From: a virus
Strand: one strand, 5' to 3'
IMG/VR virus record: IMGVR_UViG_3300044996_000506
Span: 1-26,599 of that record
DNA length: 26,599 nucleotides
Below the pieces are notes generated by a model, which had not been told where the DNA came from, searched no databases, and saw only the letters and a program-made list of their open reading frames with translations. Below, in pieces: positions 6,524-13,696 of the stretch. The translations under genes and the position numbers were made by a program. The stretch's first letter is position 1. Each line of letters begins with the position of its first letter.

Positions 6524-6933
6524 GGGGGCGAGGGGGCGCGGGAGGAGGGTACTGGGAAAACAGAAGGGGCGGTGGACGCGAATGCATCTTATGTTAACTA
6601 CACAGGTTGGACACAGGGGAAACCGGAGGGAACGGGGCGCGGCGGGGCTGATAGGGGGCACAGCGGGGCTGGCAGGGGGCGCGGCGGGGAGACGGGGCGC
6701 CGGGCGAGGCGCGGGACCGGGCGAGTGAAGATGTGAACGCTGAGCGCCGGCGAGGCCGGCGGAAGGGGGTGAGCGGACGGGCGAGAGGGGAGGTTGTGGC
6801 GGATCGACACAGATCGCCACACGCGCGAGGGGGGAGCCCGGTCCGAAAATCAGGGGCCGGGCGGGAGGGGTGAGGAGAGGGGGGAGGGGGTCACACGCGG
6901 GCGCGGCGGCAACACGAACCGGGAGGTGAGGGC
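6524..6933. other. G-rich gap without a supportable gene
   Basis: Long runs of G on the plus strand (many GGGG groups between 6640 and 6720 and 6840 and 6895) could form G-quadruplexes in the mRNA-like strand. A small A+T-rich island lies at 6580-6605. An inverted repeat (GTGGCGGATC and GATCGCCAC, one-base bulge) lies at about 6795-6819. A 48-codon frame from ATG 6581 is Gly/Arg-only in its second half and was not called. Confidence 0.5.
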
Positions 6934-7272
6934 GTGAGCGGGTATCCGTACCGGGTGAGGATCGAGTTCTGGGACCATGTGAGTGAGACGTGGGGCAGGC
7001 GGCCGTTATGGGTGAGTCAGTGGGACGCCGGGCAGAGCCATGTGCTGCACTTGCGGAAGGTAGCGGCGGCGTTTCGACAACTGGCGGCGGCGCGGAGCTG
7101 CGCGTTCGATGTCCTACAGCGAATTGAGCGCCAAGCAAGACAGGGTGAGCGCGCCCGGGCGGTGATCGAACGCGGCGTGCGAGTGATCCTGGACCTCGAG
7201 GTCTGTGAGCTCGCGGCGCCGGCCGAGATCACGGGCGGCGGGCAGATCGAGCCGGTCTGTCACCCGGCGTGA
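6934..7272 (+). CDS. Hypothetical phage protein
   Basis: A 112-residue protein starting at GTG 6934, with GGAGGTGAGGGC just upstream. The next gene has almost the same leader, so the two starts support each other. The N-terminus is β-like and aromatic (YPYRVRIEFWDHVSETWGRR), the middle is helical and Ala/Arg-rich ('LRKVAAAFRQLAAARSCAFD', 'RIERQARQGERARAVIERGV'), and the end is 'VILDLEVCELAAPAE'. No catalytic motif or membrane segment is visible. It begins the accessory operon between the replication gene and the terminase. I do not recognise the family. Confidence 0.65.
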   Translation: MSGYPYRVRIEFWDHVSETWGRRPLWVSQWDAGQSHVLHLRKVAAAFRQLAAARSCAFDVLQRIERQARQGERARAVIERGVRVILDLEVCELAAPAEITGGGQIEPVCHPA

Positions 7273-7306
7273 GCGAGGGCAGACAACGAACAGGGAGGTG
7301 AGGGCG

Positions 7307-8158
7307 TTGGCGATACGGCTGGTGCTGGTGGAGGCGGAGCAGGCGGACGAGGTGGAGGCCTTGGGGCGCGCGGTCGAGCGCGTGATCCTGGCGGCGCGGG
7401 GTGAGGAGGGGTTGGGCGGCGAGCGGTTCGCGATCACGGGACTGGGGCGAGCGGCGATCGGGGACGGGGCGCCGGCGGAGGTGAAGGCCCTGGGCGACGG
7501 CGGCGAGGTGGCGGACCCTCCGCTGCCTGGCGTGGAGGCGGTGCACGATTACCGGGGGATGCCGATGGAGGTGGGAGAAATCACGACGACGGCGGACGAC
7601 GAGGTGTGGATGGCGGCCGATGCGGAGGCGGGTGAAACGGCACGTACGGTAACGCCGAGGAGGAACGTGAGGCGCGACGCGGACCGTCGCGCCGCGGCGG
7701 CGGCGGACGGACCGTTCGTGTGCGAGGTGGAGAACTGCGGCCGGAGCTTCGGATCGACGAAGGGGCTGGGGCGGCACCGGCGGGCCGCGCATGGGATCGC
7801 CGGCAGCAGCGCGGCGGCGGTGTATCGGCAGGACCGGCAGCAGCGCGGCGGCGCGACGCGGATCGAGCGCGATGGGTTGGCGGTCGATCCGGAGGGGCGG
7901 GTCGAGTGCGCGGTCTGTGGGAAACGGATGCCGGCGAGGGGGTACGGGAAACACATGCGCTCCCACGAGGTACAGGGGGAGAGCGCGGGAGCGTTGGCGA
8001 GGGCGACGGTCGGGCCGCGCCACCGGCCGCGGACCCGGATCTATGACGGGGTGCCGGCTTCGCTGGCGAGGAAGGCGAGCGTGTTGAGTCCGTCTCTGTT
8101 GGATAGCGGAACGGTCGGCGGGACGACGGGAGGGGATGAACAGGATGGAGACGACTGA
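7307..8158 (+). CDS. Two-finger C2H2 zinc-finger protein
   Basis: A 283-residue protein. The start is TTG 7307, eight bases after GGAGG; the leader GGGAGGTGAGGGCGT is shared with the gene before. Residues 1-125 are acidic with no clear motif. Residues 139-162 form a canonical C2H2 finger: Cys139-x4-Cys144-x12-His157-x4-His162, with the conserved Phe and Leu in place (C-x3-F-x5-L-x2-H). A second finger is Cys201-x2-Cys204-x11-His216-x3-His220. The flanks are basic, with 'RNVRRDADRR' before the first finger. Binding to DNA or RNA as a regulator is likely. Bacterial C2H2 proteins are mostly Ros/MucR with a shorter Cys-His spacing, so classical fingers in a phage are notable. The gene overlaps the next by 14 bases. 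Confidence 0.75.
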   Translation: MAIRLVLVEAEQADEVEALGRAVERVILAARGEEGLGGERFAITGLGRAAIGDGAPAEVKALGDGGEVADPPLPGVEAVHDYRGMPMEVGEITTTADDEVWMAADAEAGETARTVTPRRNVRRDADRRAAAAADGPFVCEVENCGRSFGSTKGLGRHRRAAHGIAGSSAAAVYRQDRQQRGGATRIERDGLAVDPEGRVECAVCGKRMPARGYGKHMRSHEVQGESAGALARATVGPRHRPRTRIYDGVPASLARKASVLSPSLLDSGTVGGTTGGDEQDGDD

Positions 8159-8288
8159 CGGAGGGACGGGGCGCGGCGGGGCGCGGCGGCGGTTGATGGA
8201 GGCGTTGGTGGATGCGCTGATCTGTGGGTTGTTGCTCGGGGTCCTGGTCGGCGGGGTGACGGTGGAGCTGTGGCATTGGTGGCGGTGA
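8145..8288 (+). CDS. Tiny single-pass membrane protein
   Basis: A 47-residue protein in another frame that overlaps the last 14 bases of the zinc-finger gene. GGAGGGG lies nine bases before the ATG. Residues 1-16 are Gly/Arg-rich and basic; residues 19-40 are one hydrophobic helix ('EALVDALICGLLLGVLVGGV'), and the end is Trp-rich (VELWHWWR). The basic N-terminus suggests an N-in, C-out topology. Size, hydrophobic core and aromatic end are like small phage membrane proteins of unknown role; a pinholin or exclusion protein is possible but unproven. A better holin candidate lies next to the endolysin at 22964. Confidence 0.6.
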   Translation: METTDGGTGRGGARRRLMEALVDALICGLLLGVLVGGVTVELWHWWR

Positions 8289-8310
8289 GGGCGGCTGCAC
8301 CGAACCGAAT

Positions 8311-8324
8311 GAGCACTGAGCACC
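8311..8324 (+). repeat. Short 7-bp array
   Basis: Two units, GAGCACT and GAGCACC, in the gap after the tiny membrane gene. Same family as 8743-8777. Confidence 0.5.
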
Positions 8325-8556
8325 GCGCGGAAGGGGGGAGCGAGACGTGAAGCGGAGCGCGAAGGTCGGAGGCCGACACGCGAGCGATCCCGGCCCAACG
8401 GGATCGGGACGACCCCCGACCTATCCCGCTCTTCGCGGTCAACAACCGAGACTCCTGCCGGGTGGAGCTGCGTCGGCTGGGGTGAGCCGATTCGCCGGGC
8501 CGAAGATTGCCACGGCCGCTCGCGCGCGGGTGGCCGAACAGGGGGAGGGCGGCCAC

Positions 8557-8778
8557 GTGACATGCGAACGTGTTGCGCCGCTAAGAGCAGAGCGGTTGAT
8601 GGGCACCTCGGAGTTCGCGCGCCGCTTGGGCGTGCATCCGAACACCGTCTATCGCTGGGTCCAGGAGGGGCGGGTGCGCCCGCTGCAGGTTGGCCGCCGA
8701 TGGCGGTTCGGGCCGTCGCAGATCGCCGAGGCGTGCGGTATCGAGCACTCAGCACGGAGCACTGAGCAGCGAGCATGA
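8557..8778 (+). CDS. Second excisionase-like HTH protein
   Basis: A 73-residue HTH_17-type protein. The motif runs from about residue 15: 'LMGTSEFARRLGVHPNTVYR' then 'WVQEGRVRPLQVGRRWRFGP' and SQIAEACG. Start set at GTG 8557, eight bases after GGGAGGG. A GTG at 8347 is also in frame and would add 70 residues, but that extension is Pro/Gly/Arg-rich, and the stretch holds the hairpin GATCCC-GGATC-type sequence rather than a clear domain. The last 13 residues (IEHSARSTEQRA) are translated from a 7-bp tandem array, so the native C-terminus was probably shorter. It lies before the small terminase candidate and could be a late-gene regulator. Unlike the protein at 5066 it has no promoter of its own that I can see. 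Confidence 0.7.
   Translation: MTCERVAPLRAERLMGTSEFARRLGVHPNTVYRWVQEGRVRPLQVGRRWRFGPSQIAEACGIEHSARSTEQRA
8743..8777 (+). repeat. Five-unit 7-bp array at a gene junction
   Basis: GAGCACT, CAGCACG, GAGCACT, GAGCAGC, GAGCATG, exactly 5 x 7 bp. The last unit contains the ATG of the next gene, and the TGA stop of the HTH gene runs from its final bases. Confidence 0.9.
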
Positions 8779-9743
8779 GCGGCAAGGGCAGGCGAGCGCG
8801 TCGAGACGGCGTAACGGCCTGCGACGCCACCGCTGCCGGCAAGGGTGCCGGCGCTCCCGGCGGCTGGACGTCGATCCCGCTGCCGCTCGAGCTGGGGGAG
8901 GACGCGGGCCGCCCGGCCGCGGTGGAGAACGTCGCCGCGGCCGGGCAGCTCGCCCGGAGGGACGAGGGCGAGCTGCGGGAGCGGATGCGCCGGGCGGAGG
9001 AGGAGCAGCGGCGGCAGGCGGAGCGCCGCCGCGAGATCCAACGGGCGAACCTGCAGCCCGACCAGGCGCCGGTCCGGCACGGGGTGCACGCGCGACCGGG
9101 CGCCTACATGCTGTGCGATCGGTGCCCGATCCGGGAGCAGTGCGAGGAGTACGAGCCGGGCGAACGCTGCGGGCCCGAGCAGGAGTATGTCGAGCGGCGG
9201 ACCCGCGAGCTGTACGCGGTCGAGTGGATCGAGCCGCAGCTCGATGGGCCCACGGTGAAGTTCCTGGTGTGGCTGGAGGTGCGGATGGAACGGGCCGCGC
9301 GCTACATCGGGATGCGGGGCGAGATCGAGGGCGGGGCGTACCTGCCCGTCGCGAAGGACGTGCAGGGGCTGCACAACAGTTGGCTGCGGACGCTGGAGAA
9401 GCTGGGCTTGACCCCCGAGCGGCGCAAGGCCATGAGCGAGACCGGCCAGGCGGGCTTCGGCGATCTCGCGGCGGCGCTGCTGGGGATTGCACGGGAACGG
9501 GCCGGGGAGCCGGAGGGCGGGGGCGCGGAGGTGGTGGAGGCGGAGTTCACGGTGACGGGTGAGACGGGCGACGGGCTGAACGACGAGGACGCGCCGCGCA
9601 CGCCGCGGCACGAAGAGGGCGCGGGTCTGGGAGACGACGCGGAACCCGCGACGGAGCCTGAAGGAGGCTGGGGAGATGAAGGGCCTGCCGACAACGAGGA
9701 TCCCCTACGCGACACACGCCTGGGGGATCGCGACGGGCTGTAG
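8775..9743 (+). CDS. Candidate small terminase subunit (P27-like)
   Basis: A 322-residue protein. Small terminase subunits recognise phage DNA and load the large subunit. Residues 56-92 are a charged helix ('RRDEGELRERMRRAEEEQRR'). Residues 114-132 carry Cys114-x2-Cys117-x5-Cys123-x8-Cys132, a possible metal site. Residues about 160-230 contain 'LPVAKDVQGLHNSWLRTLEK' followed by LGLTPERRKAM, the conserved end motif of P27-family small terminases. The acidic C-terminal 80 residues are low in complexity. The gene lies upstream of the large subunit, with four genes between, and this gap is larger than usual. Its N-terminal 30 residues come from a dispersed repeat and the start codon lies in a tandem array with no ribosome binding site, so the true start may be internal. 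Confidence 0.5.
   Translation: MSGKGRRARRDGVTACDATAAGKGAGAPGGWTSIPLPLELGEDAGRPAAVENVAAAGQLARRDEGELRERMRRAEEEQRRQAERRREIQRANLQPDQAPVRHGVHARPGAYMLCDRCPIREQCEEYEPGERCGPEQEYVERRTRELYAVEWIEPQLDGPTVKFLVWLEVRMERAARYIGMRGEIEGGAYLPVAKDVQGLHNSWLRTLEKLGLTPERRKAMSETGQAGFGDLAAALLGIARERAGEPEGGGAEVVEAEFTVTGETGDGLNDEDAPRTPRHEEGAGLGDDAEPATEPEGGWGDEGPADNEDPLRDTRLGDRDGL
8792..8866 (+). repeat. Dispersed hairpin repeat, copy C (variant)
   Basis: Aligns with 1501-1584. Shares TAACGGCCT, then CGACGCCACCGCTGCCGG and TGCCGGCGCTCCCGGCGGC; the central hairpin of copies A and B is replaced by CAAGGG. Sixteen of the first 20 bases also match copy A. It is translated near the N-terminus of the small terminase candidate. 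Confidence 0.75.
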
Positions 9744-10635
9744 CGAGGGGCTGCCCTGTGCCGATCGGTGCTGGGCCAAAGCCGATGCGGCGCGCCTGGC
9801 CAACAACCCCCGCGAGGAGATCGCGCGGCGGTATCGGGGGTTGGTGGCGCCCGCCGGGGAGAGCAGCTGCCGGCCTTACGAACGAGCGGAGCCGGAGGGG
9901 CGCTGGGCGTGGACCGGACGCATCAACGAGTTCCCCGAGTTCCTCGAGGCGCCGGGTCGGCTGCGCGATCCGGCGGTGATCTTTGTGGGGACTCATACGG
10001 ACCTGGGGTTGGTGAGCACGGAGCTGAAGTGCAGGATCTGGGGCGCGATGGAGGGCTGCCCCCGGCATGAGTTCCTGGTGGTCACGAAGCGGTGGTATTG
10101 GCTCTCCAAGGCCGTCGTAGTGTGGAGTGGCCGCGAGGTTTGGGGCGCGCTGCCGAACGTGACGGTGTGCCTGTCGTGCAGCACGCAGGAGCAGTTGGAT
10201 GCGGAGATGACGCGGGCAGGCGGAGAGTTCCACTATGCCTGGCGCGGCCGCCTCGCGGCGTTCCTCGAGCCGCAGCTCGAGCCCATCGACATCCGGCGGT
10301 GGGTGCGCCGGCTGGACTGGGTCGTGCAGGGCTGCGAGAGTCTCGGACGGGGGACGCCGGGGAGGCCGTTCGCGGAGACGTGGGCCTGGGAGACCTTGCG
10401 CGCCTGCCGAGACGCGGGCGTGCCCTACTGGCTGAAGCAGATTCCGGGGTGGTGGTGCAGCAAGTGTCGGGAGTGGACCCTCACGCAGAAGGGCTGTCCC
10501 GAATGTTGCGGGCGGCAAGCACTCCGGTTGATCCACGCCCCGAGGCTGGACGCGTACCGGGACTGGCAGCAGGCGCCGGAGCGGATCGCGAACATCCTCG
10601 AGGCGCGCGGAAAGCGGTTAGAGGGGCAGCCATGA
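9676..10635 (+). CDS. Phage Gp37/Gp68 family protein (DUF5131)
   Basis: A 319-residue protein. The N-terminus has the family signature: 'WGIATGCSEGLPCADRCWAK' with Cys22-x5-Cys28-x3-Cys32, the place where members carry a radical-SAM-like cysteine cluster. Near the end 'WVVQGCESLGRGTPGRPFAE' and 'TLRACRDAGVPYWLKQI' match the conserved family block (usually WV-x-GGES ... AGVPF-x-KQ). An extra four-Cys ribbon follows (Cys-x2-Cys ... Cys-x2-Cys in GWWCSKCREW and KGCPECCGR). The biochemical role is not established to my knowledge; a nucleic-acid modification enzyme is a reasonable guess. It overlaps the upstream gene by 68 bases and has AAGGAGG eight bases before the ATG. Confidence 0.8.
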   Translation: MKGLPTTRIPYATHAWGIATGCSEGLPCADRCWAKADAARLANNPREEIARRYRGLVAPAGESSCRPYERAEPEGRWAWTGRINEFPEFLEAPGRLRDPAVIFVGTHTDLGLVSTELKCRIWGAMEGCPRHEFLVVTKRWYWLSKAVVVWSGREVWGALPNVTVCLSCSTQEQLDAEMTRAGGEFHYAWRGRLAAFLEPQLEPIDIRRWVRRLDWVVQGCESLGRGTPGRPFAETWAWETLRACRDAGVPYWLKQIPGWWCSKCREWTLTQKGCPECCGRQALRLIHAPRLDAYRDWQQAPERIANILEARGKRLEGQP

Positions 10636-10652
10636 TCGTCGCCCAGCCCGAC

Positions 10653-10684
10653 CCGTCCCCCTCTCCGGCACGGAGGGGGGACGG
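10653..10684. repeat. CCCTCTCC-type palindrome
   Basis: Arms CCGTCCCCCTCTCCG and CGGAGGGGGGACGG with a GCA loop and one unpaired base, in the gap before the ASCH gene. Related sequences occur at 16744-16806 and 23825-23852. Confidence 0.6.
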
Positions 10685-10716
10685 CAGGCCGGGTGAGGGC
10701 AGGAGGTGAGGGAGCG

Positions 10717-11280
10717 ATGGCGACGCAGCAGCTGAGCCTGCCGTTTGAGAGCGGGCTGAGGCTCGAGCGGGAGAGCAGTCCCGAGCGAGAGGTGCGACTC
10801 TATGAGTGGCTGGCCTCGCGGCCCGCGCCAGGGCAGATCCTGACCCGGGCCGTGAGCCTCCGCCAGCCGTGGCTGCGGCTCATCACGCTCGGGCTGAAGA
10901 CGTGGGAGTTCCGGACGCGGCCTCACGGTCGACCGGACTGGACGATCGCGCTGCACGCGAGCAAGAAGGTGGACCCGGACTGGCGCGCCATCCTGCGCCA
11001 CTGGCACGCGCCCGGTGAGACGATGGGTCCCATCGCGGCGATCTGCGCGGTGGCCACGCTGGGCCGCTGCGTGCCCCTGGGTCCGCTCTCGCAAGATCCG
11101 GAGCGCCACCGGGTTCCTGATCGACACCCCGGCCGACCGCCGGACGAGTGGAGCGGATTCGCGTGGGAGCTGCTGGACATGCGCCCGATCGATCCGCCGC
11201 TCGAGTGCGGCGGGCAGCTCGGGGTCTGGGTCCTGCGGCCGCAGCAGAGGGAGGAGCTGCTGAGGCGGGTGAGGGTGTAA
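10717..11280 (+). CDS. ASCH-domain protein
   Basis: A 187-residue protein. ASCH domains are small PUA-like folds that bind RNA or modified nucleotides, and some cleave N4-acetylcytidine. The domain runs from about residue 44: 'AVSLRQPWLRLITLGLKTWE' and FRTRP form the first conserved strand and helix, 'WTIALHASKKVD' the next, 'IAAICAVATLGRCVPLGP' the central strand, and 'SGFAWELLDMRPIDPP' near the end. The start at ATG 10717 follows AGGAGGTGA by about eight bases; a GTG at 10693 is upstream but lies in leader sequence. Next to a DUF5131 protein and near the packaging genes, it may take part in nucleic-acid modification or repair. Substrate unknown. Confidence 0.8.
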   Translation: MATQQLSLPFESGLRLERESSPEREVRLYEWLASRPAPGQILTRAVSLRQPWLRLITLGLKTWEFRTRPHGRPDWTIALHASKKVDPDWRAILRHWHAPGETMGPIAAICAVATLGRCVPLGPLSQDPERHRVPDRHPGRPPDEWSGFAWELLDMRPIDPPLECGGQLGVWVLRPQQREELLRRVRV

Positions 11281-11292
11281 GACGGCAACGGC

Positions 11293-11316
11293 TGGGAGTC
11301 TGGGAGTTTGGGAGTT
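11293..11316 (+). repeat. 8-bp tandem array
   Basis: Three units: TGGGAGTC, TGGGAGTT, TGGGAGTT, between the ASCH stop codon and the leader of the next gene. Same family as 4098-4136. Confidence 0.85.
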
Positions 11317-11346
11317 GCGGACCGATCTGAACGGAGGGAGACGGAA

Positions 11347-11583
11347 ATGGAACGCGGGCATTATGCGGACGCACAGTCGACCGTGCTGGCGATCGGCCAT
11401 CGGTTGTTGGACACCCCCCTCGAGGACCTGATCGCGGCCCTCGATAACGGTGAGCATCGCGGGGTCTTTACCGATAAACCGGAGGAGGAGGATGTGGGCC
11501 GCAAGGTGGTGCGGGAGCTGAGCGTTGCGCTGCAGCCGGTCCGGGAGATCGCGCGGCGCGAGCTTGGACCGTCCCGGAGGTGA
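11347..11583 (+). CDS. Small hypothetical protein before the large terminase
   Basis: A 78-residue protein with GGAGGGAGAC just before the ATG at 11347. It looks fully helical: 'AQSTVLAIGHRLLDTPLEDL' and 'VGRKVVRELSVALQPVREIA'. No catalytic motif. It ends four bases before the large terminase start, so the two are translationally linked; a packaging accessory role is possible. Its last residues (ELGPSRR) are encoded by an 18-base stretch also found in the portal linker at 15337-15354, where it reads as the same peptide, so the C-terminus is repeat-derived. Family not recognised. Confidence 0.65.
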   Translation: MERGHYADAQSTVLAIGHRLLDTPLEDLIAALDNGEHRGVFTDKPEEEDVGRKVVRELSVALQPVREIARRELGPSRR

Positions 11584-11586
11584 GCG

Positions 11587-13200
11587 ATGGGCGTGAGCGA
11601 GGCGCAGATCAAGCGGTGGTCGGTGGACCCGGCGGCGTTTGCCGAGGAAGTGCTGTGGGCCGTGCGGCCCGATACCGGGCGGCTCGGGCCGCTGCAGCTC
11701 GAGCCGCAACAGAGTGCGTGGCTGCGCGCAGCGGCCGCGCGCGATGACCGCGGGCACTTTCGGCGGCGGGTGTGTGTCGCCAGCTGGCCGAAGCGCGAGG
11801 GCAAGACGATGCTCGCCGGGCTGTACGGCTGTTGGCGCGGCGTGACCATGCAGCGCCAGAACATCGGGGTGCTCGCGAACAGCGAGCGCCAGGCGCAGAG
11901 CAACGTGTTCGCCGAGCTGAGCGGGTTCTTCCGGAACTCGCCGATGCTGAAGGGCCTGGTGCCGGAGTCGGACTTCCAGACCCGGGTGCTGCGGGTGCCC
12001 GGGCTACACAACAAACTCGAGTGCTACCCCGCGAACTTCCGGACGATCCAGGGCACCGAGTTCCACGTGCTGCTGACCGACGAGCTGCACGCGGCGGAGG
12101 ACCGCGGGCGGGCCTTCACGTACGCCGCCCAGCAGACCGAGAGCCGCGACGCCCAGGTCGTCATCGCGAGTCAGGCCGGCGAGAACGTGGAGGCCAATGC
12201 GCTGTGGCGCTACTACCAGGCCTGGCAGCAGGACCCGGAGGGGCACATCCTGTTCGACTATCGGCAGGATCCGGTGACCCCGTGGGCGCGGCGGCTGGCG
12301 CGACTCGCGCAGCGCGAGCTGCTGCCGGCGGAGTACGATCGCCTGTGGCGGAACTGCTGGGGGGCCCTGGGCCAGAAGCTCTTTCGCGCCGAGGACGTGG
12401 AGGCGGCGGCGCGGGACTTCGAGCCGCCGCGCTCGCGGGAGGCATGGCGGGCCCTCCAGGAGGCGCTGGGGATCGCCGGACGACCGCTGGCGTATGGCGC
12501 GGGATTGGACCGGGCCGGCGTGAGCCGCGAGGGCGACCGGACGGTGTGGACGGATGTGGTGCAGGTTGAAACGGCGACCACAGACCACAGACCACAGACC
12601 GCAGACTCGGCGGATGACGATCCAAGTCTGAAGTCTGAGATCCGGAGTCCGGGGTCGCCGTTGATCCTGGTCGCGGACTGTGAGACGTTGCCGACCGGCA
12701 GCGAGGCCGAGGTGTTGGACAAGGCCCGCCGCAGCCGCGCGATCTATGGCGGCGGCCCGGTGGTGATGGAGTACTACGGCTGCAGCGATCTGTACGGGAA
12801 GGTGGCGGAGGCGCGGCTCGAGCACCCGACGCCTCAGGCGCAGCAGGCGATGTTCAACCGCGCCTACCGCGCCCTGCGCGAGCGGCGGATGATCCTGCCG
12901 GCGCGGGCCGGAACCAGCCCGACTGACGGGACGCCCGGGCTGCTGAAGGCGGAGCTGCTGAACCTGGAGTATGAGATGGGCACGACGCTGCCCAGGTTCG
13001 GGACGCAGTCGGGACATGACGACCATCCCTACAGCCTGGCCTGGGCGATGATCGCCGCGGCGGAAGCCGCGGGCAGCCCGGTGTTCGTGCAGGAGCTGGG
13101 GGCGGCCGAGAGGGCGGAGGAGCGGACGGCGGCGGAGATCCGCCGGCTGCAGCTGGCGGGCAGGAGCGAGGCCTTGTGGGGGGAGGACGGCGAGGAGTAG
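11587..13200 (+). CDS. terL: Terminase large subunit
   Basis: Packages DNA into the prohead with an N-terminal ATPase and cuts it with a C-terminal RNase H-like nuclease. Walker A-like motif at residues 66-74 (SWPKREGKT), Walker B with catalytic glutamate at 161-166 (VLLTDE). Nuclease acidic residues are probably Asp308 in 'GLDRAGVSREGD', Asp364 in 'ILVADCE' and Asp478/Asp479 in 'GHDDHPYSLAWAM'. Length (537) is normal. Residues about 330-358 (DHRPQTADSADDD then PSLKSEIRSPGS) are translated from short tandem repeats and interrupt the nuclease between its first two β-strands; they probably form a surface loop. The start is four bases after the preceding stop, with GGAGGTGAGCG as leader. Portal, protease and capsid genes follow. 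Confidence 0.92.
   Translation: MGVSEAQIKRWSVDPAAFAEEVLWAVRPDTGRLGPLQLEPQQSAWLRAAAARDDRGHFRRRVCVASWPKREGKTMLAGLYGCWRGVTMQRQNIGVLANSERQAQSNVFAELSGFFRNSPMLKGLVPESDFQTRVLRVPGLHNKLECYPANFRTIQGTEFHVLLTDELHAAEDRGRAFTYAAQQTESRDAQVVIASQAGENVEANALWRYYQAWQQDPEGHILFDYRQDPVTPWARRLARLAQRELLPAEYDRLWRNCWGALGQKLFRAEDVEAAARDFEPPRSREAWRALQEALGIAGRPLAYGAGLDRAGVSREGDRTVWTDVVQVETATTDHRPQTADSADDDPSLKSEIRSPGSPLILVADCETLPTGSEAEVLDKARRSRAIYGGGPVVMEYYGCSDLYGKVAEARLEHPTPQAQQAMFNRAYRALRERRMILPARAGTSPTDGTPGLLKAELLNLEYEMGTTLPRFGTQSGHDDHPYSLAWAMIAAAEAAGSPVFVQELGAAERAEERTAAEIRRLQLAGRSEALWGEDGEE
12578..12652 (+). repeat. Tandem repeats inserted in frame in the terminase gene
   Basis: Two arrays. 12578-12605 is four 7-bp units (CCACAGA three times, then CCGCAGA). 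12624-12652 starts with AAGTCTG twice, followed by decayed units (AGATCCGG, AGTCCGG). The reading frame is kept across both. Confidence 0.9.
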
Positions 13201-13252
13201 GCGCCGCCATAGCCTCCGGTCTCGGTGAACGTCAACGGAAGGGAGCACGAAC

Positions 13253-13696
13253 GTGAACCTGTGGGCGGTGTACGACGGGCAGGGCGGGCTGATGCTGGCG
13301 GCGCCGGAGACGGAGGTGAGCGGGGAGGCGGGCGACTGCCTGTTTTGGCGGCTCTCGAGCCGGGATCGGCTCAAGCTGGGGCCCGCTGACGACGAGTTGG
13401 AGGTGTGTGAGGAGTGCAAGGGGGAGGGCAACGTGGTCTGCCTTGAATGCGATGGCCGGGGTTGCGGCGAGTGCGAGCGCGAGGGCGTGGTGACCTGCGG
13501 GGAGTGCGAGGGGCTCGGGATGTGGCCGAGGCCCTATGAGCCGTGGAAGCCCATCGAGGTGGCGCCGGTGCGGCTGGAGGGGGTGCCGGAGGACCTGGCG
13601 GCGACGCTGTGCGCCGCGTACTGGGAGACGGGCTACATGGCCGATCGGCTGCGGGCGGCCTGGTGGACAGAGCCGTACCGGCGGGCCGAGCGATGA
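13253..13696 (+). CDS. CxxCxGxG zinc-finger protein (DnaJ-like)
   Basis: A 147-residue protein starting at GTG 13253 after GGAAGGGAG. Residues about 50-85 hold a compact cysteine-rich domain: 'CEECKGEG', 'CLECDGRGCGECEREG' and 'CGECEGLG', i.e. CxxCxGxG units as in the zinc-binding domain of DnaJ. There is no J domain. The N-terminal 45 residues are β-like (MNLWAVYDGQGG) and the C-terminal 55 residues are helical (EDLAATLCAAYWETGYM). It sits between terminase and portal, so a chaperone-like or scaffolding role in head assembly is plausible, but the domain is also common in small phage proteins of unknown function. Confidence 0.7.
   Translation: MNLWAVYDGQGGLMLAAPETEVSGEAGDCLFWRLSSRDRLKLGPADDELEVCEECKGEGNVVCLECDGRGCGECEREGVVTCGECEGLGMWPRPYEPWKPIEVAPVRLEGVPEDLAATLCAAYWETGYMADRLRAAWWTEPYRRAER

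Noticed and set aside
6474-6728. 84-codon frame at the end of the initiator gene
   Set aside because: Starts inside the initiator gene and becomes Gly/Arg/Ala-only in the G-rich stretch.
8347-8556. N-terminal extension of the second excisionase-like protein
   Set aside because: The added 70 residues are Pro/Gly/Arg-rich without a domain, and the GTG at 8557 has a better-placed ribosome binding site. Not fully excluded.
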